From assembly GCA_022828225.1 (NCBI GenBank), contig JAJEJG010000023.1:224199-288198 (forward strand): a stretch of DNA of 64,000 bases. Direction: 5' to 3'. The position numbers were made by a program, and so were the translations under genes. A model generated the notes under the pieces. That model did no database searches, had not been told where the DNA came from, and saw only the letters and a program-made list of their open reading frames with translations. This stretch comes from Nitrospirales bacterium (GTDB taxonomy: Bacteria; Nitrospirota; Nitrospiria; Nitrospirales; UBA8639). Shown here piece by piece: positions 38,006 to 45,642 of this stretch. Each line of letters begins with the position of its first letter. Position 1 is the stretch's first letter.

Positions 38006-38753
38006 GAGTCAGCGCATTGAACAATTGTTGGCCGCGCTTCGGGACGAAAACGAAGGTCTGCAAAATTATGCGGCGGCCGGGCTCGGGCAAATGGGCGACT
38101 CGGCCATCCCCCGCCTGATCGAGATGTTCGAGGATGATGATCTCGTGATCCGTGAGGCCGCGGTCACTGCCATCGTGCAAATCGGGGAACCGGCGATTGA
38201 TCCCTTGATCGAAGCGTTGGAAGAAGACGAATGGACCGTGCGGGAGCAGGCGGCATCGGCGCTCGGGAAATTGAAGAGCTCCCGGGCGGTGTCCCCGTTG
38301 GCCAAGGCGTTGAAAGACAAGGACGGCGGCGTCCGCACCGCCGCGGTCTGGGCCCTGGAACGGATCGGCGATCCCGAAGCGGTGCCCGCCTTGGTGGACT
38401 GCCTCATGGATGCAATGTTGCGTGAAGACGTGGCTCGTGTGTTAAAAAAGATCGGTGACGCCAGAGCTACGGATGCCTTGATCGACGGGCTGCAAGGATC
38501 CAATTGGATCGTCCGCCGGCATGCGGCCGAAGCGTTGGGAAAAATCGGTGATCCCAAGGGGTTCACTCCGCTGGTGGAAGCCTTGACGGACGAGGACTGG
38601 CTGGTACGCCGGAACGCGGCTGAATCCTTGGCTCGGATAGGCGATGCTCGCGCCATTCAGCCGGTGGTTGCCTTGTTGGAAGATGAAAATGAAATGGTCC
38701 GTGACACCGCTGAAGGCGTGTTGGCGAGTTTAGGATGGAAACCCGAGTCATGA
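37998..38753 (+). CDS. HEAT-repeat protein
   Basis: Near-perfect HEAT units such as DDLVIREAAVTAIVQIGEPAIDPLIEALEEDEWTVREQAASALGKLKSSRAVSPLAKALKD. Overlaps the preceding gene by 8 bp. Confidence 0.93.
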   Translation: MAESQRIEQLLAALRDENEGLQNYAAAGLGQMGDSAIPRLIEMFEDDDLVIREAAVTAIVQIGEPAIDPLIEALEEDEWTVREQAASALGKLKSSRAVSPLAKALKDKDGGVRTAAVWALERIGDPEAVPALVDCLMDAMLREDVARVLKKIGDARATDALIDGLQGSNWIVRRHAAEALGKIGDPKGFTPLVEALTDEDWLVRRNAAESLARIGDARAIQPVVALLEDENEMVRDTAEGVLASLGWKPES

Positions 38754-38772
38754 AGAAGAAGGAGACATAGAT

Positions 38773-39444
38773 ATGGCAGATCCAGCTCCAACCCCTCTTG
38801 TGCAAATCACTCCCAAGAGTGCCAAGAAAGACGGCTTTAACCTGGTGACCGAAAACGTCATTGCCGTCAACCTGGAGGCGATGCAACTCGAAGTCGAGTT
38901 GTTGGCCTATGATGGAAAAACCGTATTATTGGACGTAGCCGAGGACGCGCTTGAAGAACTGCAAAAGATCAAGCCTGGTGACGGGGCGACTCTCCGCATC
39001 GTCGAGGAAGACGGCAAACGGCTGGTCAAACAGTTTCGGATTCGGGCGAAAGATCCGAACGTCGTCAAAGTCGACGCCGCGTTGATGGATTTGAAGGATT
39101 CACACTGGCTCAATCGCAAATATGCCATTGAGACGTTGGGCGAGCTGAAGGCCGCCGATGCCGTGGATCCTTTGGTCGACTGTTTGGAAGACGAGGTGGG
39201 TGACGTCCGGCATCGAGCCTATGACGCGTTGATCAAGATCGGGGCGCCTTCGGTTTCCAAGATCATTCCGTTGCTGGTGTCGGAAGAAGATGAATTGCGT
39301 CAATCCGCGACCGAGATTCTGCGGAAAATCGGCAAGCCGGCGGTCGAACCCTTGGCCACGGCCCTCGTCGATGCCGAGGGGCCGCTGAAAAAGAAGATTA
39401 CCAAGGTGTTGGATCGCATGGGGTATAAGCCCAAAGAGGCGTAA
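38773..39444 (+). CDS. small-domain plus HEAT-repeat protein
   Basis: Beta-rich N-terminal ~95 aa followed by HEAT units (RKYAIETLGELKAADAVDPLVDCLEDEVGDVRHRAYDALIKIGAPSVSKII). Confidence 0.85.
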   Translation: MADPAPTPLVQITPKSAKKDGFNLVTENVIAVNLEAMQLEVELLAYDGKTVLLDVAEDALEELQKIKPGDGATLRIVEEDGKRLVKQFRIRAKDPNVVKVDAALMDLKDSHWLNRKYAIETLGELKAADAVDPLVDCLEDEVGDVRHRAYDALIKIGAPSVSKIIPLLVSEEDELRQSATEILRKIGKPAVEPLATALVDAEGPLKKKITKVLDRMGYKPKEA

Positions 39445-39475
39445 GCCCGCCCCGCCGGGCCCGGCGGCTCCACGG

Positions 39476-40810
39476 TCACGAGGTTGCGTAGGGGTTCATG
39501 CCGGCGGCGGGACGGCCGACCGACACGTAATGAAAGCCGCAAGCGGCGACCCGTTCGGGGTCGTAGACGTTCCGGAGATCGATAAACACCGGCACGCGCA
39601 GAAGCGATTTCATATGCTCCAAATCCAGGTTCCGGAATTGATTCCACTCCGTCGCCAGCACCACGGCATCCGCGCCCGTCACGGCATCATACGCATCCTG
39701 ACAGCCGATCAAGCCGGGTAACGCGTTCAGCGCGCCGGCCAGTCCTTCCGGGTCATAGGCCCGGATGGAGCAACCTTCCTTCATCAGGTGTTCCGCAATC
39801 ATCAACGCGGGCGAATCCCGGAGGTCGTCGGTATTGGGTTTAAAGGACAACCCTAAAAGGGCCAGGGTTTTCCCCTGAACGCCGTTCACCGCGTCTCGGA
39901 TTTTGTCGACCATGCGAGCCCGCTGTTGTTCATTCACGCGTTTGGTCGTGGCGGCCAGCTTCATGGCATATCCGGCTGTTTCGCCGATGTGAACCAGCGC
40001 CGCGGTGTCCTTTCCGAAACAGGAGCCGCCGAACCCGGGCCCGGCGTGCAGGAACTTGGCCCCGATCCGTTTATCCAGCCCCATGGCCTTGGCCACGGTT
40101 TGCACGTTCGCATCCACCAGTTCACACAGATTGGCCACTTCGTTGATAAAGGAAATCTTGGTGGCCAGGAAGACGTTCGACGCGTATTTGATCACTTCGG
40201 CCGTTTGTACCGTGGTGACCACGAACGGCGTTTCAATCAGGTACAACGGCCGGTACAAATCCTTCAGGATAGCTGCGGCCTGTTCGCTCTCCACGCCGAT
40301 GACCACACGATCCGGACGCATGAAATCTTCAATCGCCGACCCCTCGCGGAGAAACTCAGGGTTGGAAGCCACGTCGAAGTTGACGGGTTTGGATTGATGG
40401 GCTTTGATGATCTCTCGCACGCGGGTTGCGGTCCCCACCGGGACGGTCGACTTGGTGGCCACCACCTTGTACCCCGTCATGCGGCTCCCGATGCTCCGGG
40501 CCACTTCATCGATGTAAGACAGATCCGCTGAACCGTCGAGGTTGGAGGGTGTGCCGACCGCAATGAAGATCACCAGCGCCGTATCCACGGCTTGGTTCAA
40601 GTCGGTGGTAAAGGTGAGTCGACCGGATCGGAGGCCTTTGGTCACCAATGCGGCCAAGCCGGGTTCATAAAACGGCACCTCACACCGCTCAAGTTGTTGA
40701 ACGCGCCCGGCATCCACGTCCATGCACGTCACGTTGAGTCCGAATTCCGCAAAACACGCGCCGGTGACGAGTCCCACGTATCCCGTTCCGAGAACACTGA
40801 TATGCATCAC
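39476..40810 (-). CDS. ugd: UDP-glucose 6-dehydrogenase
   Basis: MHISVLGTGYVGLVTGACFAEFG; FLHAGPGFGGSCFGKDTAALVHI; LGLSFKPNTDDLRDSPAL. Confidence 0.96.
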   Translation of the reverse strand: MMHISVLGTGYVGLVTGACFAEFGLNVTCMDVDAGRVQQLERCEVPFYEPGLAALVTKGLRSGRLTFTTDLNQAVDTALVIFIAVGTPSNLDGSADLSYIDEVARSIGSRMTGYKVVATKSTVPVGTATRVREIIKAHQSKPVNFDVASNPEFLREGSAIEDFMRPDRVVIGVESEQAAAILKDLYRPLYLIETPFVVTTVQTAEVIKYASNVFLATKISFINEVANLCELVDANVQTVAKAMGLDKRIGAKFLHAGPGFGGSCFGKDTAALVHIGETAGYAMKLAATTKRVNEQQRARMVDKIRDAVNGVQGKTLALLGLSFKPNTDDLRDSPALMIAEHLMKEGCSIRAYDPEGLAGALNALPGLIGCQDAYDAVTGADAVVLATEWNQFRNLDLEHMKSLLRVPVFIDLRNVYDPERVAACGFHYVSVGRPAAGMNPYATS

Positions 40811-40935
40811 AACCTCTTGGATGAGGGGACAGCACCCCGTGGTTGTCCCTCGAAATAGCCGTCGCGCCTACACGGGGTTTTCTTGACAGGGTAGCATACG
40901 CGAACTAGAATCAAAATCTAAAGTCCTTCCCAAGA

Positions 40936-41010
40936 GCGGGAATAGCTCAGTGGTAGAGCATCGCCTTGCCAAGGCGAGGGTCGGGGGTTCAAATCCCCTT
41001 TCCCGCTCCA
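40936..41010 (+). tRNA. tRNA-Gly (anticodon GCC)
   Basis: GCGGGAATAGCTCAGTGGTAGAGCATCGCCTTGCCAAGGCGAGGGTCGGGGGTTCAAATCCCCTTTCCCGCTCCA. Full cloverleaf, perfect acceptor stem, encoded CCA. Confidence 0.98.
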
Positions 41011-41088
41011 ATCTTCCCACAACACAACCGCGGGATTTGAACGTCCGACCGGGGATTCCGAAAGGGGTGTGCCGATGGACGGGCGTTT

Positions 41089-42462
41089 TCACTCTGCCGG
41101 CACCCGTTCCGGCACGAGCACGAGGTGCCAGGGAGGCACTTCTTCGCTCATGTGACGGAATCGTCTGGCAGTGCTACCCGCGGGCATCCCGGGAAAAACG
41201 GCGCCGCGGCGGATCTCCACGAAACGGAAACGGTAGGCGATCGGGTTCCGTTCTCGAGGAGTCGTGCTGACGGGCAGGGTCCGTCGCAACGGGGTGGCAT
41301 CCGGCAGGTTGCAGCGTTCTCCGATTGTCAGCGACGCCAGGGTTTGATGAACGTGCCCGAAGATTTCCGGAATCGTTTCCGGAGTGAAGATGACGTCCGG
41401 AGGTCGCATGCCGGAATCTTCAACGAGTTGAGCGAGGATTTCCCAAAACACTTCGTCGTCAATGGCCGAGAGTATGCAAAGTGCGCCGCGACGAGCCGCA
41501 AGGTTCAACAGCGCCAGCGGACCGTGAATCACGAACTTCCAGTGCGGAAAGGTCAAGGCCTGGCCCCGATGCATGACTTCCAGGGCTTTCTCTCCGCGGA
41601 CCCGAACCGTCCGGTAGTCGCCCTTGGTTTTGGTGAGGTGGGAGTGGATGGCGGCCGGCGATAAGCGCGTGGGCTCATAGGCAAAGGTCGGGGTGGCCGG
41701 CGCGTGACAGGTCACCATGGTGTACTCGTGAAGCAGGTGGGGGTGCGTCGAAAGATCCAGCATGTCTACGCCGCCCCAAAACCGGAATTGCAGACTGTCC
41801 GGAGCATCGCGGGTCAATCGGTGAAGACGTTTCGGGTCGGCATGGTATGCTCCACCCAATTGTGAGCCGGGTTGAAGGCGGTCCACGGCATGAAGGGTGA
41901 GATCTTTCCCGCGGTGTTGCAGCGAAGGCAGGTAGTGATCCAGGAATTCCTCTTCAAACGACAAATCTCCCGCACCCAAATCCAGCAAGGACGGCTTCTC
42001 CACCTGAAGGAGAAGATCATAGGGCGAGGGGTTCTGTTTCACGAAGGCCTCAACCTTCTCAGGCACGGGCCCGGACGCGGGCGCTTGTTCCCGGACGAGG
42101 GCGAAATACACGCACAACGCTCGAATCGCCTTTGTGGGAGGCAACCCCGTTAATTCTTTGAGCCGTACCTGGTCGATTCCCCCTGCCGAAGCAGGGTTCA
42201 GGCCGGCAACCAACTCGTCCCGAAGCGTGCCGGGCAAGGGGCTATGCTGAATACGTTCCACGAGCCGGGCCAGGGTGTGTTCAAGCCTGGAGCGGTGTAC
42301 CAGTTTCCTGGCAGATTCCCAGGCAGAGGGATCTGCGGATTTGCTTTCTTGGAGGAACCTCCGAAGTTGAGCGGGGTCTTGTGGCGTTCCCGGTTCGGCC
42401 GCCGGTCTGGAAGGTGGGCTCGACACGCAGGGAGCGTAGCTTTCGGTTTCACCAAGCGTCAA
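41089..42462 (-). CDS. hypothetical protein, possible methyltransferase-like
   Basis: 457 aa with a motif-I-like segment (KPSLLDLGAGDLSFEEEFLDHYLPSL). No confident family assignment. Confidence 0.7.
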   Translation of the reverse strand: MTLGETESYAPCVSSPPSRPAAEPGTPQDPAQLRRFLQESKSADPSAWESARKLVHRSRLEHTLARLVERIQHSPLPGTLRDELVAGLNPASAGGIDQVRLKELTGLPPTKAIRALCVYFALVREQAPASGPVPEKVEAFVKQNPSPYDLLLQVEKPSLLDLGAGDLSFEEEFLDHYLPSLQHRGKDLTLHAVDRLQPGSQLGGAYHADPKRLHRLTRDAPDSLQFRFWGGVDMLDLSTHPHLLHEYTMVTCHAPATPTFAYEPTRLSPAAIHSHLTKTKGDYRTVRVRGEKALEVMHRGQALTFPHWKFVIHGPLALLNLAARRGALCILSAIDDEVFWEILAQLVEDSGMRPPDVIFTPETIPEIFGHVHQTLASLTIGERCNLPDATPLRRTLPVSTTPRERNPIAYRFRFVEIRRGAVFPGMPAGSTARRFRHMSEEVPPWHLVLVPERVPAE

Positions 42463-42510
42463 GATTTACGGGAGTGATAAGTTGCGGCGCAGCACCCCCT
42501 ATGCTACATC

Positions 42511-43491
42511 ATGCCCATGCTGCAATCCGTTACTGGCCGTCCAGTCAACATATTGGCGTTCGTGGGACTTGCCTGCGGACTCCTGGTGGCCACGATTGCC
42601 TCTGCCACTGTCCCTTCTCCCGGCACCTATCGAGTCGGCCAGATCATTGAACCCCAAGAAAAGGCCACGCTGTCAGACCGGGAATTCCACGCGATTCTCC
42701 AATCGGTTGATATCATCTATCTCGGTGAGGCTCATTACACACCGTCTCATATCGAGGCCGCACTGCAGGTGCTCCAAAGTGTGGTCAACGGAGGCAGAAA
42801 ACCGGTTCTGGGCATGGAAATGTTCAGTTGGGACGGGCAAGCCGGACTTGACCGGTACCTCACGGGGGCGGTGACGTCCACGGAAGATTTTCTGGCCGAA
42901 TCCCGATGGAAGAACAATTGGGGCGGAAAATACGGGGATTACTCGCCGCTCGTCGATTTTGCAAAAACCCATGGCCTCACGTTACTGGGCCTCAATCCGC
43001 CTCGTCCGCTCGTCAGGACCGTGGCGAAACAAGGACTCGGGGCCGTTGAAAGCAGTCCGGAGGGGCAACGATGGACCATTCCCGTCCCGTTCCCTGCCGA
43101 CGACCCTGAGTATCGACGGGTCATCTACGAGCAAATAGAACAGTGTCATACAGGCTTGTCACAGGAGGTCTATCAGAAAATCTATGAAGCGTCCGTTTTT
43201 CGTGATGAAGGTATGGCGTCCGTCATCACGGCGACGGTCAAATCGGATGGGCCTGCACCAACGACCTTTGTCAGTTACACCGGTGCAGGGCATATCCAAT
43301 ACGGACTTCCGATTCCCAAACGGGTGCAACGGCAGTTGGGCGTACCGGTCAAAGATGTGACAGTGTATCTCCACGCGCTGGACCCCGAACACCCGGAGGA
43401 CATTGCCCAATTGCTCGACAAACGCATTGCGGACTACATATGGCTCACGGCCTTAGGCCCTCAAGGCAGGCAACCCCGGTGCGGGGAATAG
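42511..43491 (+). CDS. ChaN-family (haem-binding uptake, Tiki-like) protein
   Basis: SVDIIYLGEAHYTPSHIEAALQVLQSVVNGGRKPVLGMEMFSWDGQAGLDRYL is typical of ChaN. Confidence 0.9.
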   Translation: MPMLQSVTGRPVNILAFVGLACGLLVATIASATVPSPGTYRVGQIIEPQEKATLSDREFHAILQSVDIIYLGEAHYTPSHIEAALQVLQSVVNGGRKPVLGMEMFSWDGQAGLDRYLTGAVTSTEDFLAESRWKNNWGGKYGDYSPLVDFAKTHGLTLLGLNPPRPLVRTVAKQGLGAVESSPEGQRWTIPVPFPADDPEYRRVIYEQIEQCHTGLSQEVYQKIYEASVFRDEGMASVITATVKSDGPAPTTFVSYTGAGHIQYGLPIPKRVQRQLGVPVKDVTVYLHALDPEHPEDIAQLLDKRIADYIWLTALGPQGRQPRCGE

Positions 43492-43567
43492 AAACACCTC
43501 ATGCTTGGGAAATGACATTCGTGGTTACGAAAATCGTCATCATCAGGAAAACACAAGGAGGAAGAGG

Positions 43568-43813
43568 ATGGGAGATCCGGTCAAGATTGCGCAACGGATG
43601 CCGTACGTTCTGGAGATGGAGCCCGGCAAGTATTATTGGTGCCGGTGTGGTCGATCCAAGACGCAACCTTTTTGCGATGGGTCACATACGGGCACGGAGC
43701 ATTCACCGGTGGAAATCGAACTCACCGAAAAAAAGCGAGTGGCGTGGTGTGGATGTAAACATACGAAAAAACAGCCGTTTTGTGATGGCACCCATTCCGA
43801 CCTGGAAGAATAG
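43568..43813 (+). CDS. CDGSH iron-sulfur domain protein (two CDGSH motifs)
   Basis: CRCGRSKTQPFCDGSH and CGCKHTKKQPFCDGTH. Start at MGDPVKIAQR. Confidence 0.95.
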   Translation: MGDPVKIAQRMPYVLEMEPGKYYWCRCGRSKTQPFCDGSHTGTEHSPVEIELTEKKRVAWCGCKHTKKQPFCDGTHSDLEE

Positions 43814-43899
43814 CGTTGCCTTTCCCAGCAGAGTTTTTATATAATCCCATACTTCCGGACTTGAATTGAATTCTTCTGCTTGCCAAGGAGGATGAGACA

Positions 43900-44073
43900 A
43901 TGAAGAAGACCATACAGGGAATTCTCGGTGCGGCGGTCCTGGTTGCGAGTGCCTCGCCTGTTTTCGCCAATGAACCGGGTGGCGGCTATGAAGGGATCAC
44001 CGCCATGTACTATGGGATGATCGCCTTGGTTCTTGCTTATGGGGCGTGGGATATTTTCTTCAAGAAAGACTGA
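43900..44073 (+). CDS. small membrane/exported protein (57 aa), absent from the ORF track
   Basis: ATG after an AGGAGG-like RBS (ccaaggaggatgagacaATG). Translates MKKTIQGILGAAVLVASASPVFANEPGGGYEGITAMYYGMIALVLAYGAWDIFFKKD*, i.e. signal peptide plus TM. A strong hairpin terminator follows. Confidence 0.75.
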   Translation: MKKTIQGILGAAVLVASASPVFANEPGGGYEGITAMYYGMIALVLAYGAWDIFFKKD

Positions 44074-44098
44074 GGAACCCTGACTCCTCTTCGAATAC

Positions 44099-44147
44099 CG
44101 CCTCCTTTCATGCCCTCTCAGGGCTGTGAAAGGAGGCGCTTCTTTTT
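44099..44147 (+). terminator. Rho-independent terminator-like hairpin
   Basis: cgcctcctttca...tgaaaggaggcg stem followed by cttcttttt. Confidence 0.8.
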
Positions 44148-44903
44148 GAGTAACGGTTCGATCACGTCAAATACCGTCTGCGAGACGATCCTGTACCCCT
44201 CTGCGGTGGGATGAATGCCGTCAGCCTGATTCAATTCCTTCCGCGTCGCCACTCCTTCAAGAAAAAAAGGGATTAAGGTCACCGAGTGGTCTCGGGCTAA
44301 TTGCTGAAACAGCGAGGCAAAGCCCGTAGTATAGTCCAAGCCGTAATTCGGCGGTATCTGCATCCCTGCCAGTACGACAACAACGCCAGCTTCCCGTAAC
44401 CCGTCGATGATTTGCGCTAAATTCGATGCCATGAGAGACAGGGGCTGTCCGCGGAGGCCGTCGTTTGCGCCCAATTCGAGAATCACCATCGACGGCCGGT
44501 TTTTGAGAATCCAGTCGAGGCGGCGCAATCCGCCCGTCGTGGTGTCTCCGCTGACGCCGGCATTGATAACTTCATGGTGATACCCGGCCTCGCGCAGGCG
44601 ACGTTGCAGTTGAGCGGGATAGGATTGGTCGGGAGAAACGCCCAAGCCGGCGGTGAGACTGTTCCCGAACGCCACGATGCGAGCGGGTTCTGCGACAACG
44701 CGATCCGAAACGTTCGAAACCCCCGAGGATGTAACATTTCGTGCATGTTGCGTTTCCGCTGTGGCCAGAGCAGGATCTTTGGAGTCACAGCCGCCCATCC
44801 CTGCCACGAGCAGGAGAATCCCTATAGCGGTCCACAACCATCGTTTCGATTGTCTGAATCGTTGTGTCGCGAAACAGTGAATGGCGTGAAGGTCCGAAGC
44901 CAT
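44118..44903 (-). CDS. SGNH/GDSL hydrolase, arylesterase/TesA-like lipoprotein
   Basis: IVAFGNSLTAGLGV, VINAGVSGDTTTGGLRRLDW, LELGANDGLRG, ADGIHPTAEGYR. Lipobox GCDSK. Start chosen at MASDLHAIHC. Confidence 0.93.
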   Translation of the reverse strand: MASDLHAIHCFATQRFRQSKRWLWTAIGILLLVAGMGGCDSKDPALATAETQHARNVTSSGVSNVSDRVVAEPARIVAFGNSLTAGLGVSPDQSYPAQLQRRLREAGYHHEVINAGVSGDTTTGGLRRLDWILKNRPSMVILELGANDGLRGQPLSLMASNLAQIIDGLREAGVVVVLAGMQIPPNYGLDYTTGFASLFQQLARDHSVTLIPFFLEGVATRKELNQADGIHPTAEGYRIVSQTVFDVIEPLLKKKRLLSQP

Positions 44904-44961
44904 AGTGTATAATAGACTCCTTTGCTGAAGGTTTGCCAAGAGGAAAGAGACGTTTGAGGCC

Positions 44962-45639
44962 ATGATCCGCGTTGAGAATCTGACCATGCAACTTCGGGGC
45001 GGCGGCCACGTGGTATCCATCCTCAAGGGGTTGAACTTCGAGGTACCGCACAAACAGATGGTGGCCATCGTGGGTCCGTCTGGGAGCGGGAAATCCACCT
45101 TACTCGGCCTCTTGGCCGGCTTGGATAAACCCACTGCCGGCTCCATCCGGTTGAACGGCCAGGAGATCACGACGTGGACGGAGTCGCAACTGGCGCACTT
45201 TCGACGACAGAACATCGGATATTTGTTTCAGGCGTTTCATCTGATTCCTACCCTGACGGCCTTGGAGAACGTCATGCTTCCCATGGAACTGAGCAACGAT
45301 TCGTCTGCCTCGGACCGCGCCCGTGACTTGTTGGAAGCCGTGGGTCTTCAAGACCGCCAGCACCACTATCCCACCCAACTCTCCGGAGGCGAGCAACAGC
45401 GCGTGGCCGTGGCGCGAGCCTTTTCCTGCCGTCCTCCGATTTTGCTGGCGGACGAGCCGACCGGGAATTTGGACAGTGCCACCGGGCAACTCGTGATTGA
45501 TTTGCTGCTCAGGCTCCATCGCGATCAGGGGAGCACGTTGCTCCTCGTCACGCACGACCCCACGCTCGCCGAACAAACGGAGAGAATCATCACGCTTCGC
45601 GACGGCACGATTGCGTCGGATACGCTGCTTCGGTCGTAA
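44962..45639 (+). CDS. ABC transporter ATP-binding protein (YbbA/LolD-like)
   Basis: Walker [10 protein letters not shown], signature [25 protein letters not shown]. Divergent from the TesA-like gene. Confidence 0.93.
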   Translation: MIRVENLTMQLRGGGHVVSILKGLNFEVPHKQMVAIVGPSGSGKSTLLGLLAGLDKPTAGSIRLNGQEITTWTESQLAHFRRQNIGYLFQAFHLIPTLTALENVMLPMELSNDSSASDRARDLLEAVGLQDRQHHYPTQLSGGEQQRVAVARAFSCRPPILLADEPTGNLDSATGQLVIDLLLRLHRDQGSTLLLVTHDPTLAEQTERIITLRDGTIASDTLLRS

Positions 45640-45642
45640 CTC

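Noticed and set aside
35774-39444. DNA-level tandem repeats or CRISPR-like array in the HEAT gene region
   Set aside because: Repetition is at the protein level (HEAT units) with diverged DNA. There are no regularly spaced identical repeats.
40868-41092. 74 aa minus-strand ORF containing RLERERGFEPPTLALARRCSTTELFPLLG
   Set aside because: Translation across the antisense of tRNA-Gly, a known source of spurious protein predictions.
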